33,668 nt of DNA from Candidatus Latescibacter anaerobius SCGC AAA252-E07 (lineage in GTDB: Bacteria > Latescibacterota > Latescibacteria > Latescibacterales > Latescibacteraceae). Made by a program: the position numbers and the translations under genes. Below, piece by piece: positions 1-8,036 of this stretch. The stretch is from contig AQSL01000143.1 of NCBI GenBank assembly GCA_000403035.1, positions 1-33,668 of the forward strand, given 5' to 3'. How positions within the stretch are numbered: the stretch's first letter is position 1; each line of letters opens with the position of its first letter. Below the pieces are notes generated by a model. The model made no database searches. It was given only the letters and a program-made list of their open reading frames with translations, and was not told the origin of the DNA.

Positions 1-95
1 ATTGCCGCGGTATGGCAGAGTACCCGCTAATCCTGAAATCGTTATTCCTGAAAAATTATGCATTACTTCTGATTTTCGATCGTTCAGTTTTTCTT
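1..95. repeat. 95-bp exact inverted copy of 1629..1723 at the window edge
   Basis: Base by base, positions 1 to 95 equal the reverse complement of 1723 down to 1629, with identity ending at base 96. At the junction the copy ends in a short run (cagtttttctt) that also fits the expected reading of the downstream reductase gene, so the join is at a microhomology. The source lies inside the coding sequence of the next gene but one. An inverted join of nearby sequence at a contig end is the classic product of multiple-displacement amplification or of misassembly. A real inverted duplication is less likely. Confidence 0.9.
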
Positions 96-929
96 GTTAC
101 GAAGATATACTGGAAAGATCCGGAAAAAATGCCCGAAATGATCGAAACATCGTTAAAAAGACTGCGTACTGACCATGTTGATCTTCTTCTCCTCCATGTT
201 ACCAGTAAACGTGAACAGATTCTCAATGATGATTTTATGAAAATATTTGAGGATGCCCGCACAAAAGGATACACACGTTTTCTGGGTGTTTCCACGCATA
301 GTAATCAGACCGAAGTCCTTGATGCGGCAGTCGAAAGTGCATTCTGGGAAGCTGTTCTTGTCGGCTATAATTACCATTCTCCTCCGAGTGTGTCCGCTTC
401 AATAAAAAAAGCCCGTGAAGCAGGACTTGCAATTATCGGAATGAAAAACATCCTGAACGTCCAGATGCCCGATGACCTGAAAGCTCAAGCGGGTGAAATG
501 AATCCTCAGCAGGCTCTCTTAAAATGGGTTCTCGAGGATCCCTATGTCGATACAATCATTCCGGGTATGACATCATTTGAACACCTTGCTGACGATCTTG
601 CAATCATGGGAATGAATTTGACATTCGATGAACGGCGGGTTTTAAGACGTTACGGCGAAACTATAAAGGGGTATTATTGTTGTGGTGTTGCCGGATGTAC
701 GGAATGCCTTGATCAATGTCCCAAAGGAATACACGTGAACGAAATAAATCGTTGTCTCGGTTATGCATATGGCTATAATAATGTTGCATTGGCACGTGAA
801 AACTATACTGCGCTTCCCGCATCAAACCGTCTCGATATATGTGCAGACTGTGATGAATGCAGCGTCAAGTGTGTAAACGGTATAAACCTTACGGAAAACA
901 TTCAAAAAGCAAGGAGTATATTCGCATGA
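12..929 (+). CDS. Aldo/keto reductase with C-terminal 4Fe-4S domain, 5' end missing/chimeric
   Basis: NAD(P)H-dependent aldo/keto reductase of the ferredoxin-tailed subgroup. Residues 26-34 (VFLVTKIYW) and 57-62 (DLLLLH) match the family strands that carry the catalytic Lys (K31) and His (H62). The catalytic Asp and Tyr and the first strands of the barrel, normally upstream, are absent. The first 28 codons (to base 95) are not native: they are the antisense of the DUF6599-like gene. The C-terminus has two cysteine clusters, C224/C229/C232/C236 and C277-x2-C280-x2-C283-x3-C287, expected to hold iron-sulfur clusters. The stop overlaps the next start by four bases (ATGA), so it is translationally coupled to the exported DUF6599-like protein. 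Substrate unknown. Family call is firm; the start is an artefact. Confidence 0.85.
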   Translation: MAEYPLILKSLFLKNYALLLIFDRSVFLVTKIYWKDPEKMPEMIETSLKRLRTDHVDLLLLHVTSKREQILNDDFMKIFEDARTKGYTRFLGVSTHSNQTEVLDAAVESAFWEAVLVGYNYHSPPSVSASIKKAREAGLAIIGMKNILNVQMPDDLKAQAGEMNPQQALLKWVLEDPYVDTIIPGMTSFEHLADDLAIMGMNLTFDERRVLRRYGETIKGYYCCGVAGCTECLDQCPKGIHVNEINRCLGYAYGYNNVALARENYTALPASNRLDICADCDECSVKCVNGINLTENIQKARSIFA

Positions 930-1843
930 ACGGTTTCAGGATTACCTTACAAACTCTATGCATACTTTTTGTATGTATATGCATCACTATGCCCGCCTAT
1001 ACTGAAGAAACACCTCTGCTTATTGATCTGTCGCAGGAGGGTTTCACGTTAACGAAACCAGTTGCTTTTTACAATCCCGGGAATCTTTTCGAACTCATAA
1101 ACGGCCAGGCGGTATTTTATTTAAGCTATGGTTTCTTAAAGCTCGAACATGCTTTTTATAAAAAAGACGAGGCAGTTTACACGGTTGATATTTATGAACT
1201 TGCCGATAGACTTTCCGCTTACGGCTCTTACCACCAGCAAAAAGATGAAGATGCTTCCGAACTTGCTGTGGGATGCGAGGGATACATAATAGACTATCTC
1301 TCTGTATTTTATAAAGATAACTATTATATAGAGATTATCCCCATGGAAAGCGGTGATGATATTATGCCGGCTATGAAATTTCTTGCGGAACAGGTTGAAA
1401 AAAGAATTCCCGGCACATCGGAAATACCTCCGGAAATTGCTTTATTACCCGTGGAAAATAAAGTTCCCGGTTCGGAACGCTACTTCGGCGAAAATCTCAT
1501 AAGTTACACTTTCATGGGACATGGTTTAACCGCACGTTACAATCAAAAACAGGGAGATACGGATTTTACCGTTTTCATTTCATTTGCCGAAAGTGAACAG
1601 GAAGCACAAAAAATTCATAAAGAGTTCGAAGAAAAACTGAACGATCGAAAATCAGAAGTAATGCATAATTTTTCAGGAATAACGATTTCAGGATTAGCGG
1701 GTACTCTGCCATACCGCGGCAATGCTGCAGTATTTTCACATAAGCAGTATGTATTTGGTTTTTTCGGTTTCACCGACTTCGAAGAAACAGTATTGCCAAC
1801 AGGTAACCTTTTTCAAAATCTTGATGCATTCACTGAAAAGTAA
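926..1843 (+). CDS. Exported DUF6599-like protein
   Basis: Predicted 305-residue secreted protein of unknown function. I chose the ATG at 926 because AAGGAG at 911-916 sits nine bases upstream and the start overlaps the stop of the reductase gene in an ATGA. A longer in-frame start at 857 would lie inside the reductase. The N-terminus (MNGFRITLQTLCILFVCICI, then a cleavable-looking MPAYTEE) is a signal peptide. The core has the pattern F-E-L-I-N-G-x-A, a Tyr-rich strand, then Y-x-V-D-I-Y-E-L-x-D-x-x-S-A-Y-G-S-Y, which I associate with the DUF6599 family from memory. The next gene is a shorter paralogue with the same pattern. It probably acts in the cell envelope. The segment 1629-1723 is the source of the inverted copy at the window start. 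Confidence 0.75.
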   Translation: MNGFRITLQTLCILFVCICITMPAYTEETPLLIDLSQEGFTLTKPVAFYNPGNLFELINGQAVFYLSYGFLKLEHAFYKKDEAVYTVDIYELADRLSAYGSYHQQKDEDASELAVGCEGYIIDYLSVFYKDNYYIEIIPMESGDDIMPAMKFLAEQVEKRIPGTSEIPPEIALLPVENKVPGSERYFGENLISYTFMGHGLTARYNQKQGDTDFTVFISFAESEQEAQKIHKEFEEKLNDRKSEVMHNFSGITISGLAGTLPYRGNAAVFSHKQYVFGFFGFTDFEETVLPTGNLFQNLDAFTEK

Positions 1844-1845
1844 CG

Positions 1846-2409
1846 ATGAATAAGAGAATTCTCATTCATGTCGTATTTGTGGTGTCTTGTATACAAATTC
1901 TTTTTGGTATCGGATGCGGATTTCGACAGCATAATGGTGCCGATACAACCTGCGCATTTCCTCTCAATGTCTATGAAAAGCCCCCGGAGGGTTTCTCCCC
2001 TGCCGATTCTATCAGAATATACGGTACATCCGAAAGGACATTAAAAGACGGTACCATTTTCGATTATATTAACGGCGGCGGACTGGTTTATCTGAACCAC
2101 GGGCTCCGTGAAACCACACACATGGTCTTTCATGATGATTCGGGGAACCGGTTAACCGTTGATTTTTTCGATATGGGAAACAGTGAAAACGCTCTCAGCG
2201 CTTTTAATGATGAAAAAATATGTCCAGCGGAATTTATTTCATGCAATATCGGAACGGAGTGTAAAGCATACAACTTTGAACCTGATTTTCTTATATACTT
2301 TCATACCTCAAACTACCTCGTCTATCTCGGCATCAATAACGATAATCTGAGAAAAATCGTAGAAGAGTATGCCTTGGAAATACACGGCAGAATTTCTGAT
2401 GAAGATTAA
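1846..2409 (+). CDS. Small exported DUF6599-like paralogue, possible lipoprotein
   Basis: A 187-residue protein starting two bases after the previous stop, so certainly co-transcribed. The N-terminus MNKRILIHVVFVVSCIQILF is hydrophobic and is followed by GIGC, a weak lipobox that could lipidate C24. The body contains F-D-Y-I-N-G-G-G-L-V-Y-L-N-H-G, then L-T-V-D-F-F-D-M-G-x-x-x-N-A-L-S-A-F. This parallels the ELINGQAVFYLSYG and VDIYELADRLSAYGSY stretches of its neighbour, so the two are paralogues, this one lacking the C-terminal third. No catalytic motif is visible. The ribosome-binding site is weak (GAAAAG inside the end of the previous gene), as expected for coupled translation. Function unknown; paired envelope proteins are the most I can infer. 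Confidence 0.7.
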   Translation: MNKRILIHVVFVVSCIQILFGIGCGFRQHNGADTTCAFPLNVYEKPPEGFSPADSIRIYGTSERTLKDGTIFDYINGGGLVYLNHGLRETTHMVFHDDSGNRLTVDFFDMGNSENALSAFNDEKICPAEFISCNIGTECKAYNFEPDFLIYFHTSNYLVYLGINNDNLRKIVEEYALEIHGRISDED

Positions 2410-2446
2410 CATAATTCTTCAAACATCTGACAATGGCAGAATATTA

Positions 2447-2478
2447 ACCACGGATGACCACGGATATACTCAGATAAT
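2447..2478. repeat. Degenerate CCACGGAT tandem motif
   Basis: The intergenic sequence reads ACCACGGATGACCACGGAT followed by ATACTCAGATAA, two direct copies of CCACGGAT eleven bases apart. A related stretch (CACCGATAAACACGGATATT) lies at 22710-22729, and a decayed one at 22865-22886. I recall such low-complexity 'accacggat' strings as common intergenic filler in environmental bacterial genomes, with no assigned function. Confidence 0.4.
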
Positions 2479-2512
2479 AATCTAAAACTATTGTGAATTT
2501 TTATCGAAATGA

Positions 2513-2543
2513 TTACATTTACACAAGAAACTGTAAATATAAT
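2513..2543 (+). promoter_or_regulatory. Weak sigma-70-like promoter before the restriction-modification gene
   Basis: A perfect TATAAT box lies at 2538-2543 with TTACAT at 2513-2518 (19-base spacer). The predicted transcript start would leave only about a dozen bases before the ATG at 2564, and no Shine-Dalgarno sequence is seen there. The enzyme may therefore be made from a nearly leaderless, weakly translated message. Low confidence because the -35 box and spacing are poor. Confidence 0.3.
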
Positions 2544-2563
2544 CATCCTATACTGCGAACTTT

Positions 2564-5500
2564 ATGAACTTTCCTCTAAAAACAACCCATAAGCCCGTAA
2601 GAGATTATTATTGTGCTCTCGATAAGTATGTTGAACTGGGCTATGAGCACGAAGGGGCTGTTAAAAACGCTTTTGCCAATCTATTGAGGTCTGTGGCAAA
2701 AAAATTCGGATATACTCTGATTGAAGAATATAAAATTGGGAAAAACGGGAAAAACGTGTTTGTCGACGGCGCTCTCATAGATGATTTTAAATTATCACAC
2801 GGTTACTGGGAGGCAAAAGACACTCAGGATGATTTAGAAAAGGAAGTATCAAAGAAGTTTACACAGGGATATCCCCGCGATAATATAATTTTTCAGGCGC
2901 CCGGTCAGGCAATCATTATCCAAAAAGGCTCAGAAGTTTTTAACACTGATCTTTCACATCCCGATAACCTTATTCAGGCTCTCGATATTTTCTTCAGCTA
3001 TCAGCCCCCACACCATGAAGAATGGCGCAAAGCCGTTGATGAATTCAAAGGGAAAGTACCTCAGATTGCCCAGGGCATGCTGGAACTAATTGAAAAGGAG
3101 CGTCAAACAAATCAGCGTTTCATTCAGGCATTCGAAAATTTTTCGGACATGTGCCGCCATTCGATAAATCCCAATCTGTCACTGGAAGCCATTGAAGAAA
3201 TGCTGATTCAGCATCTCCTGACCGTTCGTATATTCAGCAAGATTTTCGACAATCCCGACTTCGTAAACAAGAACATTATTGCTCATGAGATAGAAAAAGT
3301 CATCGATGCGCTCACATCTCACTATTTCAACAAAAGCGAATTTCTCAAAACGCTCGATCCCTTCTATGTCGCTATCGAAAACACCGCCTCGAAAATAAGC
3401 GACTATACGGAAAAACAGAGTTTCCTGAACACGGTGTATGAAAAATTCTTCCAGGGTTTTTCCGTAAAGGTTGCCGACACGCACGGCATTGTGTACACTC
3501 CACAGCCCATTGTAAATTTCATGGTGAACTCCGTTGAGGATATCCTTCAGAGAGAATTCAACCTCTCACTATCCGATGAGGGCGTTCATATTATTGACCC
3601 TTTTGTTGGAACGGGCAGTTTTATTACCTGTATCATGCAGAAAATAAAGAAAACCGCGCTTCCATATAAATACGCTCACGAACTTCACTGCAACGAGGTG
3701 ATGCTGCTTCCCTATTACATTGCATCGATGAATATCGAGCATGAGTATTATACCCGGACAAATGATTATCAGCCGTTTCCCGGTATATGTCTCGTGGATA
3801 CATTCGAGCTTGCAGAAGAGTATCACCATGATATGGGTTTATTCACCAAAGAAAATTTAGAACGGGTCGAATACCAGAAAAAATCTCCTATCTTTGTTAT
3901 CCTCGGCAACCCGCCATATAACGCCAGACAGGTCAACGAAAATGATAACAACAAGAACCGAGAATATCCTGTTATTGATGAAAGTGTGAAAAACACCTAT
4001 TCAAAAGATTCCAAGGCAACAAATAAAAATGCTTTACGTGATCCTTATGTAAAGGCGTTTCGCTGGGCATCGGACAGAATTGGTGAAGAAGGAATTGTAG
4101 CATTAATTACAAATAACAGTTTTATAGATGATATTTCCTTTGATGGAATGAGAAAACATTTAGAAAAAGATTTCACTGGTCTTTATATACTTGATTTAAA
4201 AGGAGATATTCGTAAAGATTCAATGATAGATGGTATTCCTCTTGGTGAAAAACATACAATTTTTGGTTTATCATCGATGGTTGGAATTTCCATAGCATTT
4301 TTGATAAAAAATAAAAAAAATAAAGACCATAAAATATTTTACAGCGAAGTGGATTTTCGTGCAACGCGCAACGAGAAATTATCGCTAATTGAAAGTTTAG
4401 AAATTGCCAGTAATTTAAATTGGAGAGAAATTAAACCGGATAAAAATAATACGTGGCTTACTGAAAACTTACAAAAAGATTTTGATAATTACTTGCCAAT
4501 TGGAACGAAAGAAGCAAAAAATTCTAAAGAAAAATATATTGATATAATATTCAAAATTTTTTCTAATGGTGTTAAAACAAATCGTGACAAATGGGCTTAT
4601 AATTCTGATCAAGAAAAACTTTCCAAAAATATCAAACAATTCACAAAAGTATATAATGACCATGTGATTCGTTGGCAGGGTAATAATTATGATATTCCTG
4701 TGGATGATTTTGTCGATTATGATGATACAAAAATGAATTGGAGCCGGGATTTAAAGCTTGATTTGCAACGGGGGCACTTTGCAAAGTTCGATAGCTTGAA
4801 AATTCGAATCTCATTGTATAGGCCGTTTTCAAAGAGTTACTTATTTTTTGATAAAATTCTAAACGAAGAAGTCTACCAGTTTCACCATATTTTTCCAGAT
4901 ATTTTATCAGAATCAGAAAATAAAACTATTTGTCTTACAGCAGTTGGTAACGTAAAACCTTTTCATTGTTTAGTTACAAATAGAATTGCCGATTTACACC
5001 TAACAGGTGATTCTCAATGCTTCCCCTTTTACACCTACGACGAGGACGGCTCCAACCGCCGTGAAAACATCACCGGCTGGGCGCTTGAAAAGTTTAGAAG
5101 CCATTATAAGGATACAGATATAACAAAATGGGATATTTTTCACTATGTGTACGGCTTACTCCACCATCCACGATACCGTGAAAAATACGCCGCCAATTTG
5201 AGACGAGAACTGCCGCGGATACCGTTTGCAAATGATTTTTGGGCATTTGCTATAGCGGGCGAAGTACTCGCTGATATTCATATAAATTACGAACAGCAGG
5301 ATGAATATCCGCTCGAAGAAAGAGAAAATCCTGATAAGCCGCTCGACTGGCGTGTGGAAAAAATGAAGCTGTCACGGGATAAACGGAGCGTTGTCTACAA
5401 TGATTTTCTCACGCTCCGAGGAATACCGGAAGAAACATTAGAATACCGGCTCGGCAACCGCTCTGCTCTGGAATGGATTATAGACCAGTACCGTGTGAAA

Positions 5501-5635
5501 ACCGACACACGCAGCGGCATTGTGAGCGATCCCAATAATGAAGACGACCCGGAGTATATTGTGAGATTACTTAAAAAAATAGTGACAGTCAGTCTTGAAA
5601 CGGTGAACATAGTAAAAAGTTTACCAGATGTATAA
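2564..5635 (+). CDS. Solitary type ISP/IIG-like restriction-modification enzyme (N6-adenine methyltransferase with nuclease domain)
   Basis: Single-chain 1023-residue restriction-modification protein. The N-terminal region has a PD-(D/E)xK-like site, D68 then E83-A-K85, for DNA cleavage. The methyltransferase core has SAM-binding motif I DPFVGTGSF (345-353) and catalytic motif IV NPPY (449-452), which modify adenine at N6. The C-terminal 200 residues (FPFYTYDEDG, then FHYVYGLLHHPRYREKYAAN and LPRIPF) match the specificity domain of type ISP enzymes. Those are usually about 1600 residues with a helicase that is absent here, so this is a helicase-less, type IIG-like form. Roughly 4010-5020, the expected target-recognition part, is much more AT-rich than its flanks, which suggests recombination. 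It stands alone, with no separate R, M or S gene nearby. Confidence 0.88.
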   Translation: MNFPLKTTHKPVRDYYCALDKYVELGYEHEGAVKNAFANLLRSVAKKFGYTLIEEYKIGKNGKNVFVDGALIDDFKLSHGYWEAKDTQDDLEKEVSKKFTQGYPRDNIIFQAPGQAIIIQKGSEVFNTDLSHPDNLIQALDIFFSYQPPHHEEWRKAVDEFKGKVPQIAQGMLELIEKERQTNQRFIQAFENFSDMCRHSINPNLSLEAIEEMLIQHLLTVRIFSKIFDNPDFVNKNIIAHEIEKVIDALTSHYFNKSEFLKTLDPFYVAIENTASKISDYTEKQSFLNTVYEKFFQGFSVKVADTHGIVYTPQPIVNFMVNSVEDILQREFNLSLSDEGVHIIDPFVGTGSFITCIMQKIKKTALPYKYAHELHCNEVMLLPYYIASMNIEHEYYTRTNDYQPFPGICLVDTFELAEEYHHDMGLFTKENLERVEYQKKSPIFVILGNPPYNARQVNENDNNKNREYPVIDESVKNTYSKDSKATNKNALRDPYVKAFRWASDRIGEEGIVALITNNSFIDDISFDGMRKHLEKDFTGLYILDLKGDIRKDSMIDGIPLGEKHTIFGLSSMVGISIAFLIKNKKNKDHKIFYSEVDFRATRNEKLSLIESLEIASNLNWREIKPDKNNTWLTENLQKDFDNYLPIGTKEAKNSKEKYIDIIFKIFSNGVKTNRDKWAYNSDQEKLSKNIKQFTKVYNDHVIRWQGNNYDIPVDDFVDYDDTKMNWSRDLKLDLQRGHFAKFDSLKIRISLYRPFSKSYLFFDKILNEEVYQFHHIFPDILSESENKTICLTAVGNVKPFHCLVTNRIADLHLTGDSQCFPFYTYDEDGSNRRENITGWALEKFRSHYKDTDITKWDIFHYVYGLLHHPRYREKYAANLRRELPRIPFANDFWAFAIAGEVLADIHINYEQQDEYPLEERENPDKPLDWRVEKMKLSRDKRSVVYNDFLTLRGIPEETLEYRLGNRSALEWIIDQYRVKTDTRSGIVSDPNNEDDPEYIVRLLKKIVTVSLETVNIVKSLPDV

Positions 5636-5674
5636 TCAGCGTTTCAAAGAGTATTCAGGAAGAGTCCCGTAATT

Positions 5675-6841
5675 TTATGCCTTTTCCGTTTCGAAACGCG
5701 GGAGCGAATAGTTCTCTATTTCATCAATTCCCACCGGGCGACCGCCCTCGACACCGGATTTATGCGCCATGAGCATGGTTGCGACCTTGTTCAGCAGATA
5801 GTCTTCATCCTCATGCCAGACACCGGTCTCAAACGTTCTGTCTATCACACGCAGGAAAGGAAGCCATATATGTTCATCATGATGGGGACCTCGCGTCCCC
5901 TCCCAGTAGACCGCCTGCTCGACGACATCTTTGTCACAATGCACCTTTGCCCAGTTACGGTACGGTTGTCCGAACCATGTCGAGGCGACACCTATGACCG
6001 GTTCACGGTCTTCCAGTATCATCTCGTGTTTCAGATGTGTCATAACCGGAGGAATGCTGATTGGGTCCTCATCGGCGGGCCAGCACATGCCATATGTGGA
6101 ACACGCAACGACTTTGCCGCCGACCAGTTTCTGAGCCGTTTCAAGGATATGGGGCATGTAAGAGCAAAAATTGGCGGTTGAACCATCGACATAGTAATGC
6201 TGAACTTCCTGCGGATTAATCCGTGAAGCGGCGACCTGAAACTCGTTCATCCAGGGTACACAGGAACCTCCGACAAGAGCGCATTCATTTTCCTGTGCAA
6301 GTCGTATGATATCCCGTGCTTCCTTGAGTGTCCATGCAAACGGCCGGTTTATGAATACCGGTTTACCCTCGAGGAGGAACGGTCTTGCCAAATTAAGCGA
6401 ATCCTCCGGATCGGTTATGAATACAGCGTCAACAAGTTTAACCATATCTTCAGGATGTTGTACGACATGCTCAACACCGAGTCTGTGGGTAAATGTATCG
6501 ATACTCATATAGCTGCTGAGACTGTTTACTCGTTTTTTCTTCCATTCTTCGGTTCCCCTTAAGGAACTCATGTAGTTATCTTCTTTACCCCAGACAGCCA
6601 CAACTTTCATGTTGGTTCTCGGCGGAAAGGAGATGTCGTTAATCGCCTCGGTATATGCCATTGCATGAGAATACGGGCCGAGACCCACCATGCCGACCTT
6701 TATAAAATCGCGTTTGATCCTGCGTTTCATAATAGCCGGCTTTGTTGCATGCGCGCCTGTTGCAGACAATCCTGCAGTTATTCCGGTTCCGGCGGCAACC
6801 TTAATAAAATCTCGTCTTTTGAATGTATTCTTATTCTTCAT
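5675..6841 (-). CDS. Tat-exported Gfo/Idh/MocA-family oxidoreductase
   Basis: A 388-residue NAD(P)-dependent sugar oxidoreductase fold. I start at 6841 (MKNKNTF), preceded by AAAAGGATAGAGCA, rather than at the longer ATG at 6883. The twin-arginine leader KRRDFIK (R9-R10) followed by a Gly/Ala-rich stretch ending AHA at 30-32 predicts export of the folded protein. The Rossmann loop is G53-L-G-P-Y-S58, so the third Gly of GxGxxG is lost. The normally conserved E-K-P motif reads N165-R-P, replacing the catalytic Lys by Arg, while a candidate catalytic His remains in Y-M-P-H231. It follows a second Gfo/Idh protein by 13 bases in one operon. Substrate unknown; a periplasmic role in modifying a glycoside is inferred from the GH97 and isomerase genes next door. 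Confidence 0.85.
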   Translation of the reverse strand: MKNKNTFKRRDFIKVAAGTGITAGLSATGAHATKPAIMKRRIKRDFIKVGMVGLGPYSHAMAYTEAINDISFPPRTNMKVVAVWGKEDNYMSSLRGTEEWKKKRVNSLSSYMSIDTFTHRLGVEHVVQHPEDMVKLVDAVFITDPEDSLNLARPFLLEGKPVFINRPFAWTLKEARDIIRLAQENECALVGGSCVPWMNEFQVAASRINPQEVQHYYVDGSTANFCSYMPHILETAQKLVGGKVVACSTYGMCWPADEDPISIPPVMTHLKHEMILEDREPVIGVASTWFGQPYRNWAKVHCDKDVVEQAVYWEGTRGPHHDEHIWLPFLRVIDRTFETGVWHEDEDYLLNKVATMLMAHKSGVEGGRPVGIDEIENYSLPRFETEKA

Positions 6842-6854
6842 TGCTCTATCCTTT

Positions 6855-7913
6855 TTATCCGGGTATTTCGTTCCACTTATCAATACGGACAGTCGGAAGC
6901 CGGTAATCCCCTACCTCATGTACGTTTACCGGCCGATTGCCTTCGTTCGCCGATTTATATGCCGCTATTAAAACCCTGAGCTTGTTCAGGATATCATCAC
7001 GGGATTCAGGCGATGTATTGGTTGCGAAAACCTCCTGAACAGTGATGAGGAAATCACGGAAAACCAGTTCTTCATTCGACCAGTCTGTTGTACCTTCCAG
7101 AACGGTATGGTTATGATAATAAACCTTGAACCATTCCATTTCCTTTTTGTAACCTCCAAGCGTTAAAACACCCTGAATCGGGGGATAATCGCCGCGTGGT
7201 TCGTACTCGAGATGAATCCGTGAAACGGGTATTCCGGTAGGATCGTACCCTTTTGAGCCGTCCCATCCATGCAGCGCTACTTTTCTGACACCGGGACCTA
7301 TCAAACGGTATAACGGCTCGAGACCGTCATTGGCATATGATGTGAAAAAATGATGGGCGGTCGAAGCGTAGAAAGCAGCTATTTGGTCACGTTTTACAGC
7401 GGTATACCGCAACTGGTTTTCATGCATATCAGTGGTAAAAGATCCGGTGTAAACCGCAGAACCATGTGCCTCGGCAAGATCGAGGATTCGCTCGCATTCG
7501 GAAACAGTGACCGCAACAGGGCTGCACAGAAAAATCGGCAATCCCCTTTGAATAAAGGGTTCGGCAAGCTCGTAAGCCCTGTCGAAATCCATTATCATTG
7601 CGGCGTCGACCTCATCAACCATCTCATGATAATCCTTGCAGACATTCGGGATAGAGCATTTTTTTGCCATATTCTCCGGAGAATGTTCCTCTTTATGCCA
7701 GTAATTGAGCATCTTTTGAACAAATTCCGGTGAGCCTGCGTAATTCTTTGAATAATCGTCGCCCCATATATGGGTTACTCGCATATTCAAAAAATTATAC
7801 TCTCTGAAAATATTATTGATTACATCATTGTAAATACCATAGAATGAGAAAGGGCCAAGACCCACCCAGCCGACACGGATCAGATTCTTAAACTTCGGTG
7901 ATTTTTTTTCCAT
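6855..7913 (-). CDS. Divergent Gfo/Idh/MocA-fold protein, probably catalytically altered
   Basis: A 352-residue leaderless relative of the downstream Tat protein. I start at ATG 7913 (MEKKSPKF), ten bases after GGAG; the GTG at 7922 lies only one base from that GGAG. The Rossmann motif is G18-L-G-P-F-S23, again lacking the third Gly. The E-K-P motif of the family is replaced by C130-S-P, so the catalytic Lys is gone. The segment that should carry the catalytic His (D/P-H-x-x-D) reads Y-A-N-D-G-L-E-P-L with no His. It shares C-terminal signatures with its neighbour (N-R-P-V-x-V near the end versus G-R-P-V-G-I). It is probably a partner or pseudo-enzyme of the Tat protein, perhaps a hitchhiker; that is inference. 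Confidence 0.82.
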   Translation of the reverse strand: MEKKSPKFKNLIRVGWVGLGPFSFYGIYNDVINNIFREYNFLNMRVTHIWGDDYSKNYAGSPEFVQKMLNYWHKEEHSPENMAKKCSIPNVCKDYHEMVDEVDAAMIMDFDRAYELAEPFIQRGLPIFLCSPVAVTVSECERILDLAEAHGSAVYTGSFTTDMHENQLRYTAVKRDQIAAFYASTAHHFFTSYANDGLEPLYRLIGPGVRKVALHGWDGSKGYDPTGIPVSRIHLEYEPRGDYPPIQGVLTLGGYKKEMEWFKVYYHNHTVLEGTTDWSNEELVFRDFLITVQEVFATNTSPESRDDILNKLRVLIAAYKSANEGNRPVNVHEVGDYRLPTVRIDKWNEIPG

Positions 7914-8036
7914 AATAGACACACTCCTTCTGAAAAAGAAGCATTTGCAATAAATGGCATAATTATTTATATAAATATATCATATAAAATCATTACAACA
8001 AGTTTTCTCTTACAATTTTTCACAGGAGGGAATTTC
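7914..8036. promoter_or_regulatory. Divergent promoter region between the Gfo/Idh pair and the GH97 operon
   Basis: These 123 bases are the only space between two divergently transcribed sugar-gene operons and must hold both promoters. The centre (about 7961-7990) is very AT-rich with overlapping TATATA/TATAAA strings. TTGCAA at 7945-7950 could be a plus-strand -35 box, but no convincing -10 at the right distance stands out. A strong AGGAGG at 8024-8029 serves the GH97 start. No clear operator palindrome was found. Confidence 0.4.

Noticed and set aside
5639..5698. GCGTTTC and GAAACGC pair as a terminator between the convergent genes
   Set aside because: The arms are seven bases, 40 or more bases apart, overlap coding sequence and are not followed by a T-run.
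5762..6181. 139-residue plus-strand open frame
   Set aside because: It is antisense to the Tat-exported Gfo/Idh gene and has no independent coding signal.
7945..7975. TTGCAA with TATATA/TATAAA as the GH97 promoter
   Set aside because: The spacing is 17 or 19 bases depending on the -10 chosen and both boxes are poor, so I list only the region and not a promoter.
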